Shown here: piece after piece, positions 9,173-17,467 of the stretch
How the letters are laid out: every line of letters begins with the position of its first letter
How positions within the stretch are numbered: position 1 is the first letter of the stretch
Assembly: GCA_945787015.1 (NCBI GenBank)
Contig: CALZGM010000004.1
Location: 62,001 to 126,000 of the forward strand
Direction of reading: 5' to 3'
Length of the DNA: 64,000 nt
DNA from: an uncultured Roseburia sp.
Lineage (GTDB): Bacteria; Bacillota; Clostridia; Lachnospirales; Lachnospiraceae
Made by a program: the position numbers and the translations under genes
Notes under the pieces: model-generated
Databases searched by the model: none
The model's input: only the letters and a program-made list of their open reading frames with translations
Told to the model about the DNA's origin: nothing

Positions 9173-10456
9173 TTATCTTTGAGACAACTCCTGCATGACC
9201 TCTTCCCAGGTGACTCCTTTTTCTACCATAAGTACCATCATATGATAAAGGAAATCAGAAATCTCATATTTGATTTCTTCCGGATTCGGATTTTTTGCTG
9301 CAATCACAATTTCGGTACATTCTTCACCGCATTTTTTCAAAATCTTATCAATTCCCTTGTCGAAAAGGTAATTCGTATAAGAACCCTCTTTTGGATGTTC
9401 TCTACGGTCAACAATAATAGAATACACATCTTCAAGAACCTTTTGCGGATTCTTTTCCATATATTCTTTTTTCACAATTTCATTAAAGAAGCAGGTTTTG
9501 CTTCCGGTATGACAGGCCACACCAATCTGAGAAACCTTTGCCAGAATCGTATCAAAATCACAATCCGCAGTTAAGGATTTTACATACTGGTAATGACCGG
9601 AAGTCATCCCTTTTACCCATAATTCATTTCTGCTTCTGCTCCAATAAGTCATTTTGCCAAGATTAATCGTGGTATGAAAAGCTTCTTCATTCATATAAGC
9701 AAGCATCAGAACTTCATCGGTGCGATAATCCTGAACAACAACCGGAACAAGTCCATCCGAATTCTTCTTTAAATCATTCCATTTTAATGCAGCTTCAAAA
9801 TTATCCATTTTAATTCCGGCTGCAGAAAGTTTAGATTTCATTTTCATGACATCTGTTGTTGGCTCATTGATAAATTTTCCGTAAATTCCTCGTACTTGTT
9901 TCCTCTGCAAAACAGAAAGAATTTTTTCATAATCATAGGAATCCATGCATACCACATATGGCACTGTTGTCATGCTTTCGATAGCATCCATGACATTTTT
10001 GTTCAATACCAAAAGCTCATGAAAATATTCATTCATTTTACTCTGATTTTTAAAAATAAAATCAACATTGTCTACAGAAACCAAAATACGGTCTTTGCCG
10101 AAACGTTTGCTGGCTTCTTCTGCCAACTCAATGCTGTTTGGTTTTGAACCATTTACAATCACCTGTAAGCATCCGGCATAAAAGAATTTTTTAATATCTT
10201 CCATGCGGTTGATGTTGCCACCGGCACAGGTCTTTAATTCGATGTTACGATTGATATTTTTTATGGTATTAATATTACGATCATGTTCCTCATCATCTGC
10301 GGATAAATCAAAAATAATAATTTTATCAATCCCACTGTCATTATATAATTTTGCCAGTTCAATGACATTCTCATAGGTAACTGTCATATCTTCAAAACCG
10401 GCTACTGCTTTTCCATCTTTTAAATATATGGTAGCAACAATATTCTTATCTTCCAT
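9173..10456 (-). CDS. hisIE: HisF-like domain fused to bifunctional HisIE
   Basis: Catalyses histidine steps 2 and 3: phosphoribosyl-ATP pyrophosphohydrolase and phosphoribosyl-AMP cyclohydrolase. Residues 1 to about 225 form a HisF-like barrel (KDGKAVAGF, IIIFDLSADDEEHDR, DRILVSVD). The HisI domain follows (about 228-330, metal cysteines in TADCDFD and ACHTGSKTC), then the HisE domain (about 335-427, CGEECTEIVIAAKN). In the HisF-like part, Tyr11 stands where HisF has catalytic Asp11, while Asp129 matches HisF Asp130. It is therefore probably not an active cyclase. Start ATG 10456 was chosen over an upstream TTG. Usual HisIE is about 200-230 aa, so this is a long form. Confidence 0.93.
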   Translation of the reverse strand: MEDKNIVATIYLKDGKAVAGFEDMTVTYENVIELAKLYNDSGIDKIIIFDLSADDEEHDRNINTIKNINRNIELKTCAGGNINRMEDIKKFFYAGCLQVIVNGSKPNSIELAEEASKRFGKDRILVSVDNVDFIFKNQSKMNEYFHELLVLNKNVMDAIESMTTVPYVVCMDSYDYEKILSVLQRKQVRGIYGKFINEPTTDVMKMKSKLSAAGIKMDNFEAALKWNDLKKNSDGLVPVVVQDYRTDEVLMLAYMNEEAFHTTINLGKMTYWSRSRNELWVKGMTSGHYQYVKSLTADCDFDTILAKVSQIGVACHTGSKTCFFNEIVKKEYMEKNPQKVLEDVYSIIVDRREHPKEGSYTNYLFDKGIDKILKKCGEECTEIVIAAKNPNPEEIKYEISDFLYHMMVLMVEKGVTWEEVMQELSQR

Positions 10457-10498
10457 TCTTTCCTTACAAATCCTTCCCAATATATTAGCGCTAAGCGA

Positions 10499-11098
10499 TT
10501 AGAGACTTCCCTTCGTTGTCAGCACATCGGTGATACGAGGGTCAATCACGGTCGCTTCATCTAACGCTTTGGCGAATGCTTTAAACATCGCCTCAATCAT
10601 ATGATGATTGTTCCCACCGGATAATACCTTGATATGTAAATTCATTCCGGCAGTATAAGAAATGGCATAGAAAAATTCCTTCACCATTTCCGTGTCGAAA
10701 TAACCGACTCTGTCTGTTGTAAATTCAGCATCAAAGGCCAAATAAGGTCTGCCTGATAAGTCAATCGCACATAAAACCAACACTTCATCCATTGGTAAAA
10801 TACAGCTTCCATAGCGTTTAATCCCACATTTATCGCCGACAGCCTTTTTAATGGCATTTCCAAGTACGATGCCTGTATCTTCAATGGTATGATGACAGTC
10901 TACCGCTAAATCGCCCTCTACGTTTACTTTTAAATCAAATAATCCATGTCTTGCGAAGCCCTCTAACATGTGATCGAAGAATCCGATACCGGTTGACACG
11001 GTTGATTTACCGGTGCCATCCAAACAAAGGGATAAAGCGATGTCTGTTTCTTTTGTTTTACGTACAAAGTCTGCTTTTCGTTCATTTTTCATTTCCAT
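10499..11098 (-). CDS. hisB: Imidazoleglycerol-phosphate dehydratase HisB
   Basis: Dehydrates imidazole glycerol phosphate to imidazole acetol phosphate in histidine synthesis. The manganese-binding motifs are visible: GFFDHMLEGFARHG, DCHHTIEDTG and NNHHMIEAMFKAFAKAL. At 199 aa it is a monofunctional dehydratase with no phosphatase domain. It follows hisD by 37 nt and starts at an ATG preceded by GGGGTG; a second ATG two codons on is possible. Confidence 0.97.
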   Translation of the reverse strand: MEMKNERKADFVRKTKETDIALSLCLDGTGKSTVSTGIGFFDHMLEGFARHGLFDLKVNVEGDLAVDCHHTIEDTGIVLGNAIKKAVGDKCGIKRYGSCILPMDEVLVLCAIDLSGRPYLAFDAEFTTDRVGYFDTEMVKEFFYAISYTAGMNLHIKVLSGGNNHHMIEAMFKAFAKALDEATVIDPRITDVLTTKGSL

Positions 11099-11135
11099 AG
11101 TTACACCCCAAAGAATAATTATAACATACTTCTAT

Positions 11136-12428
11136 CTAATCTTCAAATCGGACACGGATAGAATTTGCATGAGCGGTCAGTTTTTCGCATTCTGCAAATT
11201 GGACAATGTCTTTATAAACCGGTTCTAACGCTTCTCTTGAATATGAAATAATGCTGGATTTCTTAATAAAATCATCTACACTCAGTGGTGAGAAGAATTT
11301 CGCGGTTCCGTTTGTTGGCAAAACATGGTTAGGACCTGCAAAATAATCTCCCAAAGGCTCACTGGAGTATTCGCCAATAAAGATTGCACCTGCATTTCGA
11401 ATCTTAGTCATAACCTCAAATGGATTCTTTGTTACCAGTTCCAAGTGTTCGGAAGCAATTTCATTTACTGTTTCAATGGCAGCTTCCAAGGTATCAGCCA
11501 CCAAAATATAGCCATAGTTATCTAAGGATTTCTGAATAATTTCCTTTCTGGATAATTCTGCGACAAATTTATCAACTTCAACAGAAACCTGTTCTGCTAA
11601 TTTCCTGCTTGTAGTGATTAAAATGGCAGATGCCATTTCATCATGCTCTGCCTGAGATAATAAATCCGCTGCTACAAAACGTGGATTAGCTGTCTCATCA
11701 GCAAGAACCAGAATTTCACTTGGGCCGGCGATGGAATCAATGCTTACATAGCCAAATACCGCTTTTTTCGCCAAAGCCACATAAATATTACCCGGGCCTA
11801 CAATTTTATCAACTTTTGGAATACTTTCCGTACCAAAAGCCAAAGCTGCAATTGCTTGCGCACCGCCCACTTTATATATTTTATCTACACCGGCTTCTTT
11901 CGCTGCGACCAAAGTGGATGGATAAACCTTGCCGTCTGCTCCAGGCGGTGTGGTCATAATGATTTCATCTACTCCTGCTACCTTTGCAGGCAATACATTC
12001 ATTAAAACAGAGGATGGATATACTGCTTTTCCGCCAGGCACATAGACACCGACACGCTTTAGGGCAGTTACCTTCTGTCCTAATATAATGCCGTTTTCCT
12101 GAGAATCAAACCAGGAAGTCTGACGCTGTTTTTCATGATAGGTTTTGATATTTACAAGCGCTTTTCGAATGACCTCTAACAGTTTTTTATCCACCAACCG
12201 GTAAGCTTCTTCTATTTCTTCTTCTGTTACCAAAATATTGGACGTATTGATATCCGCCTTGTCAAAGCGTTTCGTATAATCAAAAAGCGCTTCATCTTTC
12301 TTATCGCGGACTGTCATAATGATTTCATTTACTCTGGCTTCAAATTCACCATAAGAATTTGGGCTGCGCTTTAACAGATTTTCTAAAATATTACTTTGTG
12401 TTTCAGGTGTTAAGTTTAAAATCTTCAT
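11136..12428 (-). CDS. hisD: Histidinol dehydrogenase HisD
   Basis: Zinc enzyme that oxidises histidinol to histidine with two NAD+. The 430-aa product has the family features PGGKAVYPSSVLMNVLPAK, VGPGNIYVALAKK, the zinc and base region LLSQAEHDE, and the catalytic ASEHLEL and GPNHVLPT motifs. It is third in the operon, 4 nt after hisG. Confidence 0.98.
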   Translation of the reverse strand: MKILNLTPETQSNILENLLKRSPNSYGEFEARVNEIIMTVRDKKDEALFDYTKRFDKADINTSNILVTEEEIEEAYRLVDKKLLEVIRKALVNIKTYHEKQRQTSWFDSQENGIILGQKVTALKRVGVYVPGGKAVYPSSVLMNVLPAKVAGVDEIIMTTPPGADGKVYPSTLVAAKEAGVDKIYKVGGAQAIAALAFGTESIPKVDKIVGPGNIYVALAKKAVFGYVSIDSIAGPSEILVLADETANPRFVAADLLSQAEHDEMASAILITTSRKLAEQVSVEVDKFVAELSRKEIIQKSLDNYGYILVADTLEAAIETVNEIASEHLELVTKNPFEVMTKIRNAGAIFIGEYSSEPLGDYFAGPNHVLPTNGTAKFFSPLSVDDFIKKSSIISYSREALEPVYKDIVQFAECEKLTAHANSIRVRFED

Positions 12429-12432
12429 GCTG

Positions 12433-13089
12433 TTATCCTTCCTGATTTAAAACATTTTTTAAGTCTTTAATAAGCTTTGTAATGCGTTCATTTTCCATCT
12501 TCATGCTGACCTGATTGACAACCATACGTGCAGACAACGGACATACCTCTTCTAATACGATAAGGCCGTTTTCACGTAATGTGGAACCGGTTTCTACGAT
12601 ATCGCAGATAACCTCGGACAAACCAACGATTGGCGCCAGTTCAATAGAACCATTCAATTTAATAATTTCTACGGTCTGATGCTTTTTATTGTAAAAATAA
12701 TCCTTCGCGATATTTGGGTATTTGGTTGCGACACGAATCAATTCATGGTGCTGCAGTAATTCTTTTGCTTCAGCAGGTCCGCAGATACACATGCGGCATT
12801 TTCCGAACTTTAAATCTAATACTTCGTAAATATTACGTCCCTCTTCTAAAATGGTATCTTCACCTACAATACCAATGTCAGCTGCACCATATTCCACATA
12901 AGTAGGTACATCCGGTCCTTTTGCTAAAAAGAAACGTAGTTTTAAGTCTTCATTTACAAAAATCAGCTTTCTGGTATCTTTATCATGAATTTCCTCACAG
13001 GTAATGCCGATTTTCTCAAATAATGCTAAAGTTTTGTTTGCTAATCTGCCTTTTCCGAGGGCAAATGTTAAATATCTTGTATCACTCAT
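12433..13089 (-). CDS. hisG: ATP phosphoribosyltransferase catalytic subunit, short form HisG
   Basis: First and committed step of histidine synthesis, joining ATP and PRPP. The 218-aa product is the short HisG that lacks the C-terminal ACT-like regulatory domain and needs HisZ; hisZ is directly upstream with a 3-nt gap. The PRPP-binding region appears as [16 protein letters not shown] near the C-terminus, and the N-terminus TFALGKGRL is typical. Feedback inhibition by histidine is expected to depend on the HisZ complex. Confidence 0.97.
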   Translation of the reverse strand: MSDTRYLTFALGKGRLANKTLALFEKIGITCEEIHDKDTRKLIFVNEDLKLRFFLAKGPDVPTYVEYGAADIGIVGEDTILEEGRNIYEVLDLKFGKCRMCICGPAEAKELLQHHELIRVATKYPNIAKDYFYNKKHQTVEIIKLNGSIELAPIVGLSEVICDIVETGSTLRENGLIVLEEVCPLSARMVVNQVSMKMENERITKLIKDLKNVLNQEG

Positions 13090-13092
13090 TAT

Positions 13093-14283
13093 TTAGTCCT
13101 CCAAAAAAGTTACATTTGCAATACGGTTTCGCTTTGCATAAGCGTAATAATCATCTTTTGTCTTAGAACTGTCTATAAGCAGTAATTCAACCGGTGTAGA
13201 ATCTTTGCGCAGTTCTTTTGCCATATGGATTGCTACCGCCCGATTTGATGGAGAATAAACCACTAAGGTTCCGGTTTCATTTAAAGGAATCTCTATCTTT
13301 TGTCTGGATAAAGCTGCCATTAACTGATCTACCACAATTGTAAATCCAATAGAAGCAGCATCTTTTCCAAAATAGGTCAATAATTTGTCATATCGGCCGC
13401 CCTTAACAATGGCTTCACCGCTCCCAAACGTATAACCTGCAAAGATAATTCCGGTATAATACTGATAGGTACTAATAATTCCAAGCTCAATCGATACATA
13501 TTTTGTGATATCATAAATTTCCAATAAATCTATGAGCGCTATTAAATTATCAATGGCTCCGGCAATCTTTGGATATGCATCTGCCAAATGTCTTGCTCCT
13601 TTCAGTTCCGCTTTTGAAGTATCAATATTGCCAAGTAAAGCAAATAGTTTTTTCAAATCGTCAGATAAGGAAAGGCTGTCAATATATTCCTCCACACCGA
13701 AGAAATTCTTGTTGGAAATCAGATTACGAAGTGTATCAGCAGCTTCTTCTTCAATATTGGCTGCTTCCAGCAATCCCTGAAAAAAGTCTGCATGTCCTAC
13801 CCCAATCTGGAATTCCTGCAAACCGGCTGTTTTTAAGGAATCGACTATCAAAGCAAGAATTTCTGCATCTGCGTCTACTGCAGCATCTCCGATAAGCTCC
13901 GCTCCAAGCTGCGTGCTCTCCTTCAAACGTCCCTGATAGCTACTGTTATTAATGAAGGTATTACCAATATAAGAAAGGCGGATTGGCATATCTTCCTCAG
14001 CAAAGTATTTTGCCACAGCCCTTGCGATGGATGGTGTCATATCCGGTCGTAAAACCAGCGTATTTCCTTCACGGTCAAAAAACTTGTATAATTCATTGGT
14101 TGGCGTGGTCCCGATTTCTTTCCCGAAAATATCAAAGAATTCAAAAGTCGGTGTCTGAATGGAATGATAACCATAGTTTTTCAAAATTCGACACAAATCA
14201 TTTTCTAAAATCAGTTTTTTCTCATATTCATCATTATAAATGTCTCGAACACCTTCCGGTGTATGTAAAATCTTTTTTTTCAT
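13093..14283 (-). CDS. hisZ: ATP phosphoribosyltransferase regulatory subunit HisZ
   Basis: Paralogue of histidyl-tRNA synthetase that forms a hetero-octamer with short HisG and carries the histidine-responsive regulation. The class II synthetase-like core is visible (TPTFEFFDIFGKE, LRPDMTPSIARAVAKYF, GGRYDKLL), while the anticodon-binding domain of a true HisRS is shortened at 396 aa. The KGGRYDKLLTYFG motif and its place directly before hisG favour HisZ over HisRS. It is the first gene of the his operon, behind a consensus promoter. Confidence 0.95.
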   Translation of the reverse strand: MKKKILHTPEGVRDIYNDEYEKKLILENDLCRILKNYGYHSIQTPTFEFFDIFGKEIGTTPTNELYKFFDREGNTLVLRPDMTPSIARAVAKYFAEEDMPIRLSYIGNTFINNSSYQGRLKESTQLGAELIGDAAVDADAEILALIVDSLKTAGLQEFQIGVGHADFFQGLLEAANIEEEAADTLRNLISNKNFFGVEEYIDSLSLSDDLKKLFALLGNIDTSKAELKGARHLADAYPKIAGAIDNLIALIDLLEIYDITKYVSIELGIISTYQYYTGIIFAGYTFGSGEAIVKGGRYDKLLTYFGKDAASIGFTIVVDQLMAALSRQKIEIPLNETGTLVVYSPSNRAVAIHMAKELRKDSTPVELLLIDSSKTKDDYYAYAKRNRIANVTFLED

Positions 14284-14307
14284 ACAATTCTCCGTTCACA
14301 TCGCACT

Positions 14308-14330
14308 TTAGTATGCTACCATGCTACTAA
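14308..14330. promoter_or_regulatory. Dyad in the his operon leader
   Basis: TTAGTA and TACTAA flank an 11-nt centre containing two overlapping copies of ATGCTAC. It lies just downstream of the predicted start of the his transcript, a position suited to an operator or a small leader hairpin. No regulator is known from the window. Confidence 0.35.
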
Positions 14331-14346
14331 TGTAAATTATTGATTA

Positions 14347-14376
14347 ATTATAAGCAATACATGAAGTGTTTGTCAA
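14347..14376 (-). promoter_or_regulatory. Sigma-A promoter of the his operon
   Basis: Perfect consensus hexamers TTGACA (14376-14371) and TATAAT (14352-14347) with an 18-nt spacer on the minus strand. The -35 box overlaps the stop codon of recU. The leader is about 57 nt, too short for a T-box. Confidence 0.88.
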
Positions 14377-14906
14377 TCCCTTAATGATAAATCTTTCTGT
14401 AACCCCTCTAGGTATGGTACCAGGATACCACTGTTTGGTTTAAAAAAGAATTCCGGTTCTAATTCTTCATAACGAAAGCTTTTTCTTCCGCCTTCTTTTG
14501 CACGCTTCCAAAATTCCGCCAATTTTTCAAAACGCAGATAATAATATTCATCCCTGTGCGTAAATGCAACTAAAAAAAAGGACACACCGCCCTGCTTTTC
14601 AAAATTTTCCATGAAAATCACCTGATGTTCATGGATATTCTGAAGCGGGAAGGTATCGGTATGACATTCTTTTGCATCAAAACAGACCGGAATTCCCTGA
14701 ACGGCACCAATATAGTCAACAGTACTCTTCTGTTCAAAGTATGCCAGTGTAATGTGGCGGGTTTCTTTATCTATATTAATCGGGGTAATTGGGGTGGGCA
14801 CCTTCTGAATCAGTGCCAGTCCATGTTCTAAATATTTTTCATTCGTACGATTAATGAATTCCTCTAAAGTTGAACCACGTAGTCCTCTTGAATTCCAAGT
14901 TGGCAT
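14373..14906 (-). CDS. recU: Holliday junction resolvase RecU
   Basis: Structure-specific endonuclease of Firmicutes that resolves Holliday junctions during recombination and chromosome segregation. The N-terminus WNSRGLRGSTLEEFINRTNEKY in two parts and the nuclease core KSTVDYIGAVQGIPVCFDAKEC, with the conserved Asp, Asp and Lys, are typical. Length 177 aa is slightly below the Bacillus protein. The expected pbp1 neighbour is absent; recU follows the rluA-like gene. The Shine-Dalgarno sequence lies unusually far from the ATG, with a hairpin between (see separate entry). Confidence 0.94.
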   Translation of the reverse strand: MPTWNSRGLRGSTLEEFINRTNEKYLEHGLALIQKVPTPITPINIDKETRHITLAYFEQKSTVDYIGAVQGIPVCFDAKECHTDTFPLQNIHEHQVIFMENFEKQGGVSFFLVAFTHRDEYYYLRFEKLAEFWKRAKEGGRKSFRYEELEPEFFFKPNSGILVPYLEGLQKDLSLRD

Positions 14907-14937
14907 ATGTAATCTGCGCCTTGCTAGGCGCTCCTTT
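14907..14937 (-). promoter_or_regulatory. recU ribosome binding site with a hairpin in the spacer
   Basis: AAAGGA (14937-14932) is 25 nt upstream of the recU ATG, too far for normal initiation. The first 16 nt of the spacer form a hairpin, GCGCC-TAGCAA-GGCGC, leaving 9 unpaired nt (AGATTACAT). Folding would bring the site to the optimal distance. Alternatively the ATG is read from a weak site. Confidence 0.55.
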
Positions 14938-14943
14938 CCTAAT

Positions 14944-15918
14944 TTAGCCTTTTTGTTCTATATATTCCCACACTTTATCATACTGCTTTGGTGTTGGTGC
15001 AATGACTTCTTTTCCATCAGCAAAGCGGATTCGATAGGCATGCAATAATTGTGATTTTAAATGCAGTTCTTTCTGAAAATCTTCATTTACTTTTTGTAAG
15101 CCATACTTGGTATCTCCGATGATTGGATGCCCGATGGAAGCTAAATGCGCACGAATCTGATGGGAACGTCCGGTAATTAAATGCACTTCCAGTTCGGTAA
15201 AGCCATTAGCCACGGCAATCGGCCGATATTCGGTCTCAATTGGCAATGCATCCATATCTGCCGGTTTATTCTTATAAATGGTCACTTTATTTGTATGCTC
15301 ATCTTTAGATAAATAGCCTTTTAAATACGTTTTCTCATTTAATACACCGGAAACAATACAACGGTAATATTTCTGAGCACTGCGTTCTTTTAACGCTTCT
15401 GACATCTCCTGCAAACCTTTTAATGTCTTTCCTGCAATCAAAAGTCCGGATGTATTACGGTCCAATCGGTTACAAATAGATGGTTTAAAAGTATTTAATG
15501 CTTCCTGCGTCAATTCTCCACTCTGCAAAAGATATGCGATGATGTACTCATTTGCAGAAATATCCTCCGGTTTTGCCTTCTGTGATAACATTCCTACCGG
15601 TTTATTGATGATGATTATGTCATTATCTTCATAAACGACTTCAAGCTTTTTTGACGGTATCGAAGCATATGCCTCAAACTGCTTTGTACTTTGTGCTGCA
15701 CCATGAAATTTATCAAAGGTTTCATCTGATAAAAAAAGCTTCACTTCATCTCCCATAGCCAGCTTTTCTGTTCCATCTGCCTTTTTCCCATTTAAAACGA
15801 TATTCTTTTTGCGAAGCATTTTATAAATGAAGCTGGTATTGGCTTCTTTTAGTAGTTTCTTTAAGTATTTATCAAAGCGCTGTCCGGCTTCATTTTGTTG
15901 TATGTGAAATTCTTTCAT
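14944..15918 (-). CDS. RluA-family 23S rRNA pseudouridine synthase
   Basis: RNA pseudouridine synthase with an N-terminal S4 RNA-binding domain (FDKYLKKLLKEANTSFIYK, about residues 15-33) and an RluA-type catalytic domain. The catalytic Asp is in CNRLDRNTSGLLIAG, with GRSHQIRAHLASIGHPIIGD near the C-terminus. The target (as in RluC or RluD) cannot be decided from sequence alone. At 324 aa it is typical. It ends 37 nt before recU and follows the accessory gene array. Confidence 0.9.
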   Translation of the reverse strand: MKEFHIQQNEAGQRFDKYLKKLLKEANTSFIYKMLRKKNIVLNGKKADGTEKLAMGDEVKLFLSDETFDKFHGAAQSTKQFEAYASIPSKKLEVVYEDNDIIIINKPVGMLSQKAKPEDISANEYIIAYLLQSGELTQEALNTFKPSICNRLDRNTSGLLIAGKTLKGLQEMSEALKERSAQKYYRCIVSGVLNEKTYLKGYLSKDEHTNKVTIYKNKPADMDALPIETEYRPIAVANGFTELEVHLITGRSHQIRAHLASIGHPIIGDTKYGLQKVNEDFQKELHLKSQLLHAYRIRFADGKEVIAPTPKQYDKVWEYIEQKG

Positions 15919-15924
15919 TGTTTG

Positions 15925-16434
15925 TCACTCCATATAAAGCATACCATATACAGCATCACTTTGCTCACCTGTCAAATAATTAATGCCATTTTCTTCGTCA
16001 ATTATAAACCCACATTTTTTGTGAACTGCAAGAGAAGCTAAATTAGTTTTCTTAACATTATCCCGTATCACTACAGAACCGCGCTTTTTTAAAAGTAAAA
16101 TCACTTCGTTTATAAGCATAGCTGCATATCCTAATTTTCGATATTCTTTAGCAGTTTCAAGTGATTCAAGATAGTAAAAATCATTTAGTGATGTCATTCT
16201 AAGGGCAGTCACCCACTTGCCATCCATCTCAAGTACATAGTACTTGTTTTCTTTTTTCTGAAAGAAGTTTTTCAAAAAGTTTATAAAATATTGTTCTTCC
16301 TCTTTGACAGCCTCTGTCAGGTCATCAAGTTCCGGGTGACGCCATTTTGCATTGTCATAGCTTGCCTCACCATATATTTCATGTACCATTCGATACATTT
16401 CTTTTTCATTCATAGTATCAAATTCCAGTAACAT
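15925..16434 (-). CDS. GNAT-family N-acetyltransferase
   Basis: Probable acetyl-CoA-dependent N-acetyltransferase of unknown substrate. The acetyl-CoA-binding region appears as AKEYRKLGYAAMLINEVILLL, an R-x-x-G-x-A variant, followed by NLASLAVHKKCGF, the usual GNAT end motif. The ATG at 16434 (MLLEFDTMNEKEM) has GGAG 7 nt upstream and was chosen over an upstream TTG, giving 169 aa. It is the last gene of the accessory array, 6 nt before the rluA-like gene. Confidence 0.82.
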   Translation of the reverse strand: MLLEFDTMNEKEMYRMVHEIYGEASYDNAKWRHPELDDLTEAVKEEEQYFINFLKNFFQKKENKYYVLEMDGKWVTALRMTSLNDFYYLESLETAKEYRKLGYAAMLINEVILLLKKRGSVVIRDNVKKTNLASLAVHKKCGFIIDEENGINYLTGEQSDAVYGMLYME

Positions 16435-16475
16435 ATACGACTCCAATATGCCCAAAATAATAGTTATAGATTTCT

Positions 16476-16964
16476 TTAATAGAAAAATCCCTCTTCTTTC
16501 AAGAATTTCGTGAAATTTAATAGTTGTTTTCCATTAAAATTCCATTGGAATTGAAATGAAAAGCCGATATCTTTCTCTGAGCTCTTTTCAATATTATAGA
16601 TGAGTTCTTGAAATGTATTCCCCTCAACATAAAAATCATCCAGATACTCGTCCACTCCATATGCTTCAAATTTATATTTTGATAATTTATGATAGTCAAA
16701 CTGTCGTGCTACAGCTCTTTTTAGTTTTGTTGAAATCGAAATACAATCCAAGCCTATCTCAATATCACAAATATCTTTAATTGAAATCACAGGTATCGGA
16801 AAATAGTCGATTGTATACATTCCATTATCATCTTTTGAATAATGGCCATTAAAATAACCAATTGTATATTGAAATTCTTTTTGAGAAGAAGAAAAAGGTT
16901 CTACTAATTCATTCTTTTTGTCTTCTAATGTCTTATAAAAATTATTTAAATCAGAACGGTTCAT
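16476..16964 (-). CDS. Uncharacterised protein in the accessory array
   Basis: Not recognised. The 162-aa product is soluble, acidic and rich in aromatic residues (IDYFPIPVISIKDICDIEIG, FSFQFQWNFN), with no signal peptide or membrane segment. Its alternating beta-rich middle and helical ends fit a small alpha/beta fold, but no motif stands out. ATG 16964 follows AAGGA at 6 nt and was chosen over an upstream TTG. It sits between two acetyltransferase genes. Confidence 0.65.
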   Translation of the reverse strand: MNRSDLNNFYKTLEDKKNELVEPFSSSQKEFQYTIGYFNGHYSKDDNGMYTIDYFPIPVISIKDICDIEIGLDCISISTKLKRAVARQFDYHKLSKYKFEAYGVDEYLDDFYVEGNTFQELIYNIEKSSEKDIGFSFQFQWNFNGKQLLNFTKFLKEEGFFY

Positions 16965-17000
16965 TTGTTTTTCCTTCAATGCTATATTATAAGCTGAGTT

Positions 17001-17450
17001 CTATCTTGCCATTTTAATAATATACTCTGTTGTTCCCTCTTCTAATTGTTTCTCCCCGGTTATCATGAAACCATGAACAGTATAAAACTCAATTGCTCTC
17101 TTGTTTTTTTTAAGAACCCACAAATATTTGCAGTTCATCTGTTTTATTGCAAAATTGATTAACGCAGCTCCGATACCCTGATTTTGAAAAAAAGTATCAA
17201 CATACAGTTCCTGAATCCAATCATCCTTAAGATGAATCATTCCTTTTACAAACTCATCATCGTACAGCCATATATTTTCTAATTTTTCAGGAAATTCAAT
17301 AAATTCTTTCGCCAAAGGGTAGACTTGCATCTCACCAAAGGAAACTTTATCGTTACAAAAAATAGAACGATAATTCATTCTCTTTGTAAATATTAATATT
17401 TCTGCAATTCTTGACGCATCCGCTGTTGTTGCTCTTCTTATGATACTCAT
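17001..17450 (-). CDS. GNAT-family N-acetyltransferase
   Basis: Small GNAT acetyltransferase (149 aa) of unknown substrate. Motif A is DTFFQNQGIGAALINFAI (Q-x-x-G-I/V-G-A), and the end motif is NKRAIEFYTVHGFMITGE. The N-terminus IIRRATTADASRIAEILIF is the usual strand-helix opening. It lies 17 nt after the metallophosphoesterase gene, in line with the rest of the array. Confidence 0.88.
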   Translation of the reverse strand: MSIIRRATTADASRIAEILIFTKRMNYRSIFCNDKVSFGEMQVYPLAKEFIEFPEKLENIWLYDDEFVKGMIHLKDDWIQELYVDTFFQNQGIGAALINFAIKQMNCKYLWVLKKNKRAIEFYTVHGFMITGEKQLEEGTTEYIIKMAR

Positions 17451-17467
17451 CCTAAATTATGTCTCCA

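Noticed and set aside
9158-9574. Plus-strand frame of 138 codons opposite hisIE
   Set aside because: Antisense shadow of the HisE/HisI part; amino acid composition is skewed to Phe and Ile as expected for a mirror frame.
13093-14283. Histidyl-tRNA synthetase
   Set aside because: Shortened C-terminus and direct coupling to short HisG identify HisZ, not HisRS.
14284-14346. T-box riboswitch before hisZ
   Set aside because: The leader is only about 57 nt, with no room for stem I and no T-box motif seen.
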